From assembly GCA_945872325.1 (NCBI GenBank), contig CAMBZY010000091.1:1-9147 (forward strand): DNA of 9,147 nucleotides, written 5' to 3'. This DNA is from Candidatus Kuenenia stuttgartensis. Lineage in GTDB: Bacteria > Planctomycetota > Planctomycetia > Isosphaerales > Isosphaeraceae. Shown here one piece after another: positions 1-6,961 of this stretch. The first letter of the stretch is position 1. The number at the start of each line of letters is the position of its first letter. The position numbers and the translations under genes were made by a program. The notes beneath the pieces are model-generated. The model saw only the letters and a program-made list of their open reading frames with translations. It searched no databases and was not told the origin of the DNA.

Positions 1-2224
1 CTCTCGTCAGATGAACAAGGAAAACCGTGTGATTGAGCGGGTGGATGCGCTTGTCTCATTCCAATTCGGCGATCGCCGCCCACACGACCCACCTGCCCCG
101 CCCAAGACGGATAAGCCCAAAGACGAGCCCAAAAAGCCTGAATCAAAGACTCCGGAAAAAGCTCCAAAGCCTTCCGAAGAGAAGAAGACTGAAAAGAAGC
201 CGCAAACATTCGGTCCTCTGGAATTGGCCATGGCCGATCCGCCCAAACCGGCAGACAAGCCGAAAGTAGAGGCAAAAGTTGAGCCGAAAAAAGCGGAGGT
301 TGCAAAGGATAAGCCCAAGGACGAGCCAAAGAAGCCTGAGAATGATCCGGAAGCTCTGAAAAAGAAGATTGAGGAACAGAAGCGTAAACAGAGAGAATCT
401 GAGCGCAAGCAGCGTGAGCTTCAAAAGAAGAAAGATGAAGAGGCCAAACAGTTTTCGGCACGATGGCAAGGTTCGGTGCTGGCTCCTGAATCGGGCGAAT
501 TTGAATTTGTGGTACGCACGGAAAACGCGTTTCGCCTGTGGGTCAACGACAATGAAAAGCCGTTGATGGACGCCTGGGTTAAGTCTGGTAGCGATAAAGA
601 GTTCCGGCAGACCATCAAGCTCAACGGCGGGCGGGCTTACCTGATTCGTCTGGAGATGTTCAAATTTCGAGAGCCGACAGCCTCGATGGAACTGGCCTGG
701 AAACGGCCTGGTTCAAGTGTCACGGAAATCATTACAGCACGTCATTTGAGCCCGACATGGAACCCCAAGCGGTTCATCGTGACAACTCCGTTCCCGCCCG
801 ATGATCGGAGCTTTGGGTATGAGCGAGGCATTTCGATTTCAAAGGCTTGGGAATCGGCGACGACCGATGCTGCGATTGAGACAGCGAACCATGTTCTCGA
901 AAATCTGAACGACCTGGCTGGGACCAAGTCTGGCGATCAGGATCGTAGTGAAAAGATTCGCCAGTTTGCTGTCAAATTTACGGAACGGGCGTTTCGCAGG
1001 CCGCTCACGGAATCTCAGCGCAAGTTGTATGTTGACAGGCAGTTCGAGAATGTCAAAGACGTTGATCTGGCCCTTCGGCGAGCGATTCTTCTGACTTTGA
1101 AGTCGCCCCGGTTTCTGTATCTGGAGGGGCATGGGAATACGCTTGATGCTTATGATATTGCATCGAGACTGTCGTTCGCATTGTGGGATTCGATTCCTGA
1201 CCAGCCCTTGCTTGAGGTGGCAGCAAAGAGCCAGCTTGGTAAGCCGGAACAGGTGGAGGCCCAGGCTGGAAGGATGAGCCGTGACCCGCGTTCCAGTCAG
1301 AAGATGCGTGAATTTTTGATGTCGTGGCTGAGACTTGAAGGCACGCCCGATCTCTCGAAGGATCCCAAGACATTTCCTGAATTCACAAATGAAGTGATTG
1401 CCGACCTGCGGACGTCTTTGGAAATGACTCTCGACGATTTCATTGTCTCTGAGAAGCCTGATCAGCGCGTGCTTTTGAATGGTACAGACTGGTACGCAAA
1501 TGATCGAATGGCGAAGATTTATGATGTAAAACTTGCTCCTGGAACAGGCTTTCGCAAGGTGGTTAAAACCTCTGACAAGCCGAAGGCGGGCCGCACGGGT
1601 GTGATTACCCATCCTTATATGATGGCTCATCTTGCATACACAAAGTCGACTTCGCCGATTCACCGGGGCGTGTTTTTATCAAGAAATGTTCTGGGCCGGG
1701 GGATCAAGCCACCTCCAATTGCGGTTTCTCCGCTGGCCCCAGACCTTCATCCGGACCTGACTACGCGTCAGAGGGTGGCTCTCCAGACCAGTCCATCCGC
1801 GTGTGTGACTTGTCATAACACGATCAATCCGCTGGGTTTTGCGCTCGAGCATTTTGATGCGATCGGCCGATATCGTGATCAGGAAAAGGGCAAGCCGATC
1901 GACTCAACGGGCGATTACTTGAACAAGAGTGGCTCTACGGTGAGGTTTGACGGATCGGAACAGCTCGGCGAATTTCTTGGAACGGCGGAAGAGCCACAAT
2001 TGGCGATTGTCATGCAGCTGTTTCACCACACCAACAAACAGCCGATTCTGGCATATGGCCTGAACGTGCCTGAAGAGCTTCGAAAGCTCTATGTGGCTGA
2101 TGGATACAACATGAGAAAGCTCATGGCCAAGAGTGCTGCAGTGGCCGCTCTGGGTACGAAAAAACCGGTTGAAACGAACAAATCGCCGGCTGTAGCGGTA
2201 CGAACGGAAAACGATCGTCGCTGA
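1..2224 (+). CDS. PA14-like/DUF1595-DUF1592-DUF1588-DUF1585 cytochrome-type protein, 5' truncated
   Basis: This is the C-terminal part of a planctomycete multidomain heme protein. The frame is open to the left edge, so the ATG at 11 is probably internal. Numbered from that ATG: the visible start (about 1-25) and residues 148-250 form a PA14-like sugar-binding-type beta domain (RWQGSVLAP, FRLWVND, AYLIRLE, MELAWKRP). They are separated by a Lys/Pro/Glu-rich insertion. Next come PSD5/DUF1595 (about 315-375), PSD4/DUF1592 (378-507), PSCyt3/DUF1588 (525-625) with a CxxCH heme-c site at C598/C601/H602 followed by NPLGFALEHFD, and PSD2/DUF1585 (about 650-718). The missing upstream part would normally carry a signal peptide, another cytochrome-like region and PSD3/DUF1587. 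The protein is probably exported, since heme c is attached outside the cytoplasm. The substrate and reaction are not known for the family. The following DUF1552 gene is its usual partner in planctomycetes. Domain assignment is firm; function is open. Confidence 0.9.
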   Translation, partial: SRQMNKENRVIERVDALVSFQFGDRRPHDPPAPPKTDKPKDEPKKPESKTPEKAPKPSEEKKTEKKPQTFGPLELAMADPPKPADKPKVEAKVEPKKAEVAKDKPKDEPKKPENDPEALKKKIEEQKRKQRESERKQRELQKKKDEEAKQFSARWQGSVLAPESGEFEFVVRTENAFRLWVNDNEKPLMDAWVKSGSDKEFRQTIKLNGGRAYLIRLEMFKFREPTASMELAWKRPGSSVTEIITARHLSPTWNPKRFIVTTPFPPDDRSFGYERGISISKAWESATTDAAIETANHVLENLNDLAGTKSGDQDRSEKIRQFAVKFTERAFRRPLTESQRKLYVDRQFENVKDVDLALRRAILLTLKSPRFLYLEGHGNTLDAYDIASRLSFALWDSIPDQPLLEVAAKSQLGKPEQVEAQAGRMSRDPRSSQKMREFLMSWLRLEGTPDLSKDPKTFPEFTNEVIADLRTSLEMTLDDFIVSEKPDQRVLLNGTDWYANDRMAKIYDVKLAPGTGFRKVVKTSDKPKAGRTGVITHPYMMAHLAYTKSTSPIHRGVFLSRNVLGRGIKPPPIAVSPLAPDLHPDLTTRQRVALQTSPSACVTCHNTINPLGFALEHFDAIGRYRDQEKGKPIDSTGDYLNKSGSTVRFDGSEQLGEFLGTAEEPQLAIVMQLFHHTNKQPILAYGLNVPEELRKLYVADGYNMRKLMAKSAAVAALGTKKPVETNKSPAVAVRTENDRR
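89..451 (+). repeat. Low-complexity Lys/Pro/Glu coding insertion with internal repeat
   Basis: Residues 27-147 of the truncated cytochrome-type protein are almost entirely Lys, Pro, Glu, Asp and Ala. An 11-codon unit encoding DKPKDEPKKPE occurs twice, at 110-142 and 308-340, with only a few third-base differences. This indicates an internal duplication in the same frame. The last part (about residues 112-147, EALKKKIEEQ onward) has no Pro or Gly and alternates Lys/Arg with Glu, so it should form a long charged helix. The preceding Pro-rich stretch should be disordered. The reading frame stays intact throughout. Confidence 0.8.
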
Positions 2225-2278
2225 TCGTGATGATGACCTGATACAATAAGAAGATAGAAAAAATATCGTCTGCCAGAT

Positions 2279-2285
2279 GAAGGGA
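2279..2285 (+). promoter_or_regulatory. Shine-Dalgarno-like site of the DUF1552 gene
   Basis: GAAGGGA lies 10 bases before the ATG at 2296 and supports that start. Ribosome sites are often weak in planctomycetes, so this is a helpful but modest signal. Confidence 0.45.
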
Positions 2286-2295
2286 TCTGAATCGA

Positions 2296-3612
2296 ATGAG
2301 CCGTACCACGAACCGCCGCGAATTTGTCCGCGACCTTGGCCTTAAGGCCACGGCCCTGCCCTTTTTGCTGAACCTTCCGAGCCTTGGCTTTGCCAATCAG
2401 CAAGCTCGTAAGAAGCGTCTGGTGGTGATGTTCAGCCCTAATGGAGTCTTCCCGGACCAATTCTGGCCATCGGAAACTGGCTCGGATTTTACATTCAAAG
2501 AGAGCCTGAAGCCGCTTGAGGCTTTCAAGAAGCAGACGATGATTCTGCACGGACTTTGCGACAAGGTTCGTGGAGATGGCGATAACCACATGCGTGGGAT
2601 GGGCTGTCTGCTGACCGGTACAGAGCTTTTTCCCGGCAACATTCAAGGCGGTTCCGACACGCCCGCCGGTTGGGCATCGGGCATTTCGATTGATCAGGAG
2701 ATCAAGAATTTCCTGCAGAAAGATGCCGCGACACGCACCCGGTTTGGCTCTCTCGAGTTTGGAGTGATGGTTCCCGAGCGGGCCGACACCTGGACACGCA
2801 TGGTTTATTCTGGGGCCAACAAGCCGATCTCGCCGATCGACGACCCCTATCAGATGTTTAACAAGCTTTATGGGCGGATGAAAGATCAGGAGAGCCTGCG
2901 CAGTATTCTCGATGATGTGCGGGACGACTTGAAAACGCTGGGCAATGTCGTGAGCGCTGAAGATCGCCATCTTCTCGAAGAGCACGCCGGTTTTGTACGT
3001 GAGATGGAGCAGGAGCTGCAGGCATCGAAGAAGGATATGGGCCATGCGGTTCCCGAAATGGAGCCGGGTGTGCGGAAGGACAACAACAATATTCCGCAGA
3101 TCAGCAAGATGCAGATTGATCTTATGGTGAATAGCTTTGTGAACGATTTCTCGCGGATCGCGACCCTCCAGTACACCAACTCTGTGGGTATGGCCCGGAT
3201 GCGCTGGCTGGGGATTGAAGAGGGTCACCACGAGCTTTCGCACAACCCGGATACGGACACTGCGTCTGTGGATAAGCTCACCAAAATCAACAAGTGGTTT
3301 GCTGAACAGTTGGCCTATATGGCCAAGCGGATGGCCGAGACACCTGAGCCGGGCGGCAACGGCTCACTTCTGGATAACACTCTGATTATCTGGACAAACG
3401 AGCTGGGCAAAGGCAACAGCCACACCTTGGACAACATTCCGTTTGTTCTGGTAGGCAATGGTTTGGACTTTAAGATGGGGCAGTCACTGAAGTTGCCACG
3501 CGTGGCTCACAACCGGTTCCTGATGTCTCTGGCACATGGCTTCGGGCACCATGTGAAGTCGCACGGAAATCGCGACTTCTGCAACGATGGTCCTCTGACA
3601 GGCTTGAGTTGA
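2296..3612 (+). CDS. DUF1552 family exported protein
   Basis: This complete 438-residue member of the DUF1552 (PF07586) family is found mainly in planctomycetes, next to DUF1592-type heme proteins. The N-terminus TNRREFVRDLG has a twin arginine at residues 7-8, followed by a hydrophobic stretch ending LPSLGFA near residue 33. That suggests export by the Tat pathway, often as a folded protein. The mature part starts RLVVMFSPNGVFPDQFWP, the usual DUF1552 opening. HHELSH (311-316) matches the family's His-rich motif, and TLIIWTNELGKGNSHTLDNIPFVLVG near the end resembles the metal-site region of alkaline-phosphatase-fold relatives such as DUF1501. Any hydrolase activity is inference. The gene begins 71 bp after the upstream heme-protein gene on the same strand, with no clear terminator between them, so cotranscription is likely. 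Confidence 0.9.
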   Translation: MSRTTNRREFVRDLGLKATALPFLLNLPSLGFANQQARKKRLVVMFSPNGVFPDQFWPSETGSDFTFKESLKPLEAFKKQTMILHGLCDKVRGDGDNHMRGMGCLLTGTELFPGNIQGGSDTPAGWASGISIDQEIKNFLQKDAATRTRFGSLEFGVMVPERADTWTRMVYSGANKPISPIDDPYQMFNKLYGRMKDQESLRSILDDVRDDLKTLGNVVSAEDRHLLEEHAGFVREMEQELQASKKDMGHAVPEMEPGVRKDNNNIPQISKMQIDLMVNSFVNDFSRIATLQYTNSVGMARMRWLGIEEGHHELSHNPDTDTASVDKLTKINKWFAEQLAYMAKRMAETPEPGGNGSLLDNTLIIWTNELGKGNSHTLDNIPFVLVGNGLDFKMGQSLKLPRVAHNRFLMSLAHGFGHHVKSHGNRDFCNDGPLTGLS

Positions 3613-3627
3613 TTCAGAGCGTACTAT

Positions 3628-3746
3628 ACAGGCAGCTCCTCCGGTGCTCAAATACATGGATCTTTGATTTGTTGTCCAGAGGACATACACCTATGAATAG
3701 GTGGATCCTCTGGAGCCCAAATCGACGGATCTTTGATTTTTTGTCC
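3628..3746 (+). repeat. Imperfect tandem direct repeat, 69-bp period
   Basis: The segment 3628-3678 matches 3697-3747 at 39 of 51 positions without gaps. The best block is 3658-3677 versus 3727-3746, which differ at one base in 20. In the frame starting at 3628 the two copies encode similar peptides (GSSSGAQIHGSLICCP and GGSSGAQIDGSLIFCP). Most of the differences fall in third codon positions. Each copy is followed by a stop in that frame (TGA 3694, TAA 3772). There is no clear start codon or ribosome site for it. It may be a gene remnant, a duplicated noncoding element, or coincidence. Confidence 0.6.
3675..3714. other. Strong two-step hairpin between the repeat copies
   Basis: Outer arms TCCAGAGGA (3675-3683) and TCCTCTGGA (3706-3714) are perfect reverse complements. 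Inside, CACCTAT (3688-3694) pairs with ATAGGTG (3697-3703), with an asymmetric bulge of 4 and 2 bases between the stems. It starts 62 bases after the DUF1552 stop. A T-run (3738-3742) comes only 23 bases after the stem, so it is not a standard intrinsic terminator. An mRNA 3'-end stabiliser or part of a mobile repeat are alternatives. Confidence 0.6.
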
Positions 3747-4138
3747 GACTGGAGTGAAGGCGATCAGTTCTTAAGACAGATTTGATTTACGCCAGAGTTA
3801 AAATTTTAAAATCATTGTTTGTAATATGTTAGACATGTAATGTAGTGTTTTTCATTACAGTTTTGTCATCTTATTTTACGATTTTGTTTCGCACTTTTTC
3901 TGACAGGTGTATTCTATTCCATTAGTGATGCCGAATCACGAAGTGCCGATTTCCTGAGTTTTGCAGACGAGTGGATGAAAAGATTGCTCGTTTCAGTGGT
4001 TTAGATAAGTCTGATGGACGATGTTGGCAAGTTTGGGAATCTGGCAGATGATTCATGAGGGTTGGTTGGTTGCCAGGTTTTTGATAGAAATTCGGATCGA
4101 TTGGCTAGAACAAAATAGGCAAAAGGTGTCACAGACCA

Positions 4139-6055
4139 ATGGTGCTGGAATCAGAGAAAAAAACCGAAAATGACGACGAGCTTTGCTCGGATAAAACCAT
4201 TGAAAATCTGTTGAATCTGCCATTTGAAACAACGGCTTTGCCTAAGATTTCGCCGTTGATTTATCAGCAGTTACTTAAGACGATGCGTGAAGGGCTCTGG
4301 ATGATCGATGCCAACGGGATCACGTCCTTTGTGAATGATCAGATGGCCGAGATTTTGGGATACGAGTCATCTGAGATGGTCGGCAAATCGTTTTTTGAGT
4401 TCATGGATCCATCGTCACGGAGGGATGCATCTGTACTTTTCGAAAGCCGTCGCGATGGGATCAGTGAATCTCATGAATTTCAATTTGTGACCAAGCTTGG
4501 AGAACGTCGCTGGACGGTTTTGGTTTGTAGTTCATTCAGTAATCAATCAGGTCAATTTCAAGGTGCCGTGGCGACTGTTTACGATATTTCGGAAAAACGT
4601 CGGGAGGAGTTGGTCCATCGAGAAAATGAACAAAGCCTGCGGATGTTGCTTGAGAAACTGCCGGTGACGGCATGGTCCATCGACCATGACTATCGGATTC
4701 TAAGTTCTTATGGGCATGGCTTGAAACAGATGGGCTTGGAGAACAATCAATTGGTTGGAACGTCACTGAAAGATTTTGTAAAACGGCTCGACAGGGAGAC
4801 AGGCGATCGACTTTTGGCTGAGCATCAAAAGGCACTTGAAGGTGAATCTGTTCAATTTGAATCACAAGCATTTGGACGTGTGATTTATAATATTTTAGAG
4901 CCATTGCAAGGCAGTGAGGGCGAGCCGATTGGATTGATTGGAATATCGGTTGACATTACAGAGCGTAATGAGTCTCAGAGAAGGCTTCAAGAAAGTGAAG
5001 CGCACCAGCGAGCGATTTTGAATACAGCAATCGATGCGATTTTATCCGTTGATGAGGCAGGAGTCATTATTTCAGCGAACACGGCATCGGAGAAGTTTTT
5101 TGATTATTCCCAAGTGGAATTGATCGGAATGTTTATCCATGAAATTCTGGTTTCACATTTCAATATATTCAACCGTCCAGTAGGCCAGAAGATCAATTGT
5201 GGCAATGATTTGGAAATGATATACAAGCCGGTTGCTGAAATGACAGGTTTAAAGAAGCGGAATATTGAGATGGATCAGGCGAATTTACACTGGTTTGCAT
5301 TAAAGCGAGATGGGAGCAAGGTACCGGTCGAAATTTCCACAGGCCAGATTGATGGGATACCGATGAAGACCATGGTGATTCGCGATGTTTCGAGCATCAG
5401 GGCATTGCAGCGTCAACTCGTTTCGATCACAGAGGATCAGGAGCGGCGGATTGGTCAGGAATTGCACGATGATATTGGCCAGGAAATGACAGGTGCAGCC
5501 ATGCTGACAGAAGCTTTAATCAGTGACTTGAAGCGATTGAATATGGGTAGTGAAGTTTTAGAATTGGCAGAGCGGATTCAGTCGCGTCTGGCACGTTCAA
5601 GAGGAGTGGTTCGCAAATTGGCCAGAGGTTTGGCTCTGGAAGTGATTGACTCCACAGGGCTGTGCCATGAACTGGAAGAATTATCCACAAGCATTCGTGC
5701 ATTACATCTTCTGGATTGCATTTGGGATCCCCCTGAACGGAGCTTGAATATCGATCCTGAAACGGCAACACAACTTTTCAGGATCGCTCAGGAGGCGGTC
5801 AATAATGCTCTGAAACATTCAGGAGCAACAATGATTGAAATTGGATTGACGGAAAAGCTCGGTTTAAACTCTTGGGAATTAAAGATTACAGATAATGGCA
5901 AGGGGATTTCTGAATCGATATGGAATGATGAAGTTGGTGGGATGGGGTTGCGGATTATGCGTTATCGTGCCAAATTGATTGGTGGACAAATGGAATTTCA
6001 GGTTTCTGCCGAAGCCGGGACAAGAGTGATTTGTAATTTTCAGGAGCTTGCATAA
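4139..6055 (+). CDS. Soluble triple-PAS sensor histidine kinase (NarL/DesK type)
   Basis: This 638-residue kinase autophosphorylates on histidine and should pass phosphate to the regulator encoded directly downstream. Residues 1-40 are an acidic N-terminal tail. PAS1 spans about 42-155 (DANGITSFVNDQMAEILGY, ending in VYDISEKR), PAS2 about 165-278 (ending in GISVDITERN) and PAS3 about 286-422 (ending in KDGS-like KRDGSKVPVEIS and IRDVSSI). Each PAS domain is joined to the next by a short helical linker. The HisKA_3 dimerisation domain has ERRIGQELHDDIGQ with phospho-acceptor H443. The ATPase domain has an N box EAVNNALKHSG (N555/N556), G1 box DNGKG (585-589) and G2 box GGMGL (600-604). No membrane segment is visible, so it should sense in the cytoplasm; the ligand is unknown. 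AAAAGG at 4121-4126 supports the start. The gene is more A/T-rich than those at either end of the window. Confidence 0.92.
   Translation: MVLESEKKTENDDELCSDKTIENLLNLPFETTALPKISPLIYQQLLKTMREGLWMIDANGITSFVNDQMAEILGYESSEMVGKSFFEFMDPSSRRDASVLFESRRDGISESHEFQFVTKLGERRWTVLVCSSFSNQSGQFQGAVATVYDISEKRREELVHRENEQSLRMLLEKLPVTAWSIDHDYRILSSYGHGLKQMGLENNQLVGTSLKDFVKRLDRETGDRLLAEHQKALEGESVQFESQAFGRVIYNILEPLQGSEGEPIGLIGISVDITERNESQRRLQESEAHQRAILNTAIDAILSVDEAGVIISANTASEKFFDYSQVELIGMFIHEILVSHFNIFNRPVGQKINCGNDLEMIYKPVAEMTGLKKRNIEMDQANLHWFALKRDGSKVPVEISTGQIDGIPMKTMVIRDVSSIRALQRQLVSITEDQERRIGQELHDDIGQEMTGAAMLTEALISDLKRLNMGSEVLELAERIQSRLARSRGVVRKLARGLALEVIDSTGLCHELEELSTSIRALHLLDCIWDPPERSLNIDPETATQLFRIAQEAVNNALKHSGATMIEIGLTEKLGLNSWELKITDNGKGISESIWNDEVGGMGLRIMRYRAKLIGGQMEFQVSAEAGTRVICNFQELA
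6042..6046 (+). promoter_or_regulatory. Shine-Dalgarno site deciding the regulator start
   Basis: AGGAG lies inside the last codons of the kinase gene. It is 10 bases before GTG at 6057 but only one base before TTG at 6048. The spacing therefore favours GTG as the real start and suggests translational coupling to the kinase stop. Confidence 0.5.
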
Positions 6056-6056
6056 G

Positions 6057-6752
6057 GTGATTGAAACTAGAGATTCTCAAGATCCGATCCGCGTGATTCT
6101 GGTGGATGACCATCAGGCGATTCTTGAAGGTATGACGACGTGGATCAATCGTCAGCCTGATATGCAGATGATCGGATCGGTATCAGATGCCAATCTGGCC
6201 ATGAAACTAATAGAGAAAGAGGCTCCGCAAGTTGCGATTGTTGACCTTTCACTTCGTGACAGCGACGGTATTGATTTGATCAAACGGATACTATTAAGAA
6301 GTCCGGAGATCAATGTGCTTGTCTGTTCGATGTACCCGGAAATACCCTACGCTCAAAGAGCTTTGAACAGTGGGGCCAAAGGTTATATTTCGAAGGATTG
6401 CAGCAGCGAAGAGATTATCGAGGCGATTCGGACGATTGCCGATGGCAAGTATCATACAAGCAAAGCTGTATCGGAGTGGCTCTTAAAGGCTCAGTTTGGC
6501 CGGAAAAAAATGGGTGCCTCCCCAAATAGAGGTACTTATGAGGACTTGTCGGATCGAGAACTTCAAGTTTTCGAGCATATCGGTAAAGGATTAACGACCA
6601 TTGAAATTGCATCGCGACTGCATTTGAGCAGCCACACCGTAGAGACATACCGGCAGCGAATGAAGGCCAAACTTGGTATCAAACACAATTCTGAACTGGG
6701 ATTTAAGGCGACCCAGTGGGTGTTAGAGAAACAGAAGATAGACGAGATTTGA
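6057..6752 (+). CDS. NarL/LuxR-type response regulator
   Basis: This protein of about 231 residues is the cognate partner of the upstream kinase. The receiver domain opens with IRVILVDDHQAILEG (the acidic pair is D17-D18 from GTG 6057), has the phospho-acceptor aspartate in VAIVDLSLRDSDG (D63), and ends with the conserved lysine in AKGYISKD. The C-terminus carries a LuxR-type helix-turn-helix (DLSDRELQVFEHIGKGLTTIEIASRLHLSSHTVETY) that binds DNA when the receiver is phosphorylated. The reading frame can also start at TTG 6048, which would overlap the kinase gene by 8 bases. GTG 6057 is preferred because the AGGAG site fits it. Kinase and regulator are clearly one operon. Target genes cannot be seen; no obvious operator repeat was recognised upstream of the pair. 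Confidence 0.93.
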   Translation: MIETRDSQDPIRVILVDDHQAILEGMTTWINRQPDMQMIGSVSDANLAMKLIEKEAPQVAIVDLSLRDSDGIDLIKRILLRSPEINVLVCSMYPEIPYAQRALNSGAKGYISKDCSSEEIIEAIRTIADGKYHTSKAVSEWLLKAQFGRKKMGASPNRGTYEDLSDRELQVFEHIGKGLTTIEIASRLHLSSHTVETYRQRMKAKLGIKHNSELGFKATQWVLEKQKIDEI

Positions 6753-6842
6753 GGAAGAGATTGAGACTTTCTTGGCTCATACCGGATTCCTGGCTGGTCC
6801 ATAAAATATGTTTTGCATTGGCTTTAAGCACCAACGTTGCGG

Positions 6843-6945
6843 CCCATACCAGCCAAGGCCAGCGGCCTTGGTCGTGAGGACTTCTTAATGGCTTACTCGT
6901 ACCTTGGGCGTTGCCCAAGGCTGGTATGGGTCGGGCCTTTGGCCC
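6843..6945. repeat. Y-shaped palindromic intergenic element
   Basis: Perfect 12-base arms CCCATACCAGCC (6843-6854) and GGCTGGTATGGG (6919-6930) enclose two further perfect hairpins. These are CCAAGGCC/GGCCTTGG with loop AGC (6853-6871) and CCTTGGGC/GCCCAAGG with loop GTT (6902-6920). A third small hairpin, GGGCC-TTT-GGCCC, follows at 6933-6945. The two inner hairpins share two bases of each outer arm, so the strand could fold as a three-way junction or as separate hairpins. It sits between convergent genes and could terminate both, but no T-run follows it on either strand. The form suggests a dispersed REP/BIME-like repeat; I recall similar sequence in other planctomycetes but cannot verify it here. 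Confidence 0.75.
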
Positions 6946-6961
6946 TAAAACCAAATCACAT

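Larger units (their letters stand above)
3613..4138. other. 526-bp gene-free region between the DUF1552 and kinase genes
   Basis: No convincing full gene is present. The left third holds a pair of direct repeats and a strong hairpin (separate entries). From about 3780 to 3910 the DNA becomes very A/T-rich. It includes a 12-bp palindrome TTAAAATTTTAA (3798-3809) and an inverted repeat TGTAATG/CATTACA (3836-3842 and 3853-3859, 10-base loop). Near 4024-4077 there is a run of GGTT units, and two alternative upstream arms (TGGCAA 4025-4030, CTGGCA 4041-4046) could each pair with TTGCCAG at 4070-4076. The kinase promoter presumably lies somewhere here, but no -35/-10 pair stands out. AAAAGG at 4121-4126 may be the kinase ribosome site. 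Confidence 0.6.

Noticed and set aside
839..1663. A 274-codon minus-strand frame within the cytochrome-type gene
   Set aside because: Antisense to the DUF1595/DUF1592 domains, with no recognisable family and basic composition typical of shadow frames.
2089..3243. A 384-codon open frame on the minus strand opposite the DUF1552 gene
   Set aside because: It is antisense to a clearly recognised gene, its translation is His/Arg/Leu-rich with no known motif, and it also covers the intergenic gap. It is a shadow frame.
3693..3785. Possible 30-codon ORF starting at ATG 3693
   Set aside because: No ribosome site. It starts in the loop of a strong hairpin, and the repeat comparison favours another frame.
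4081..4110. TTGATA with an 18-base spacer to CTAGAA as a kinase promoter
   Set aside because: The -10 match is poor and many A/T-rich alternatives exist upstream.
6933..6950. GGGCC-TTT-GGCCC as a standard intrinsic terminator for the regulator operon
   Set aside because: The stem is short and is followed by TAAAA rather than a T-run on the plus strand. It is better treated as part of the larger palindromic element.
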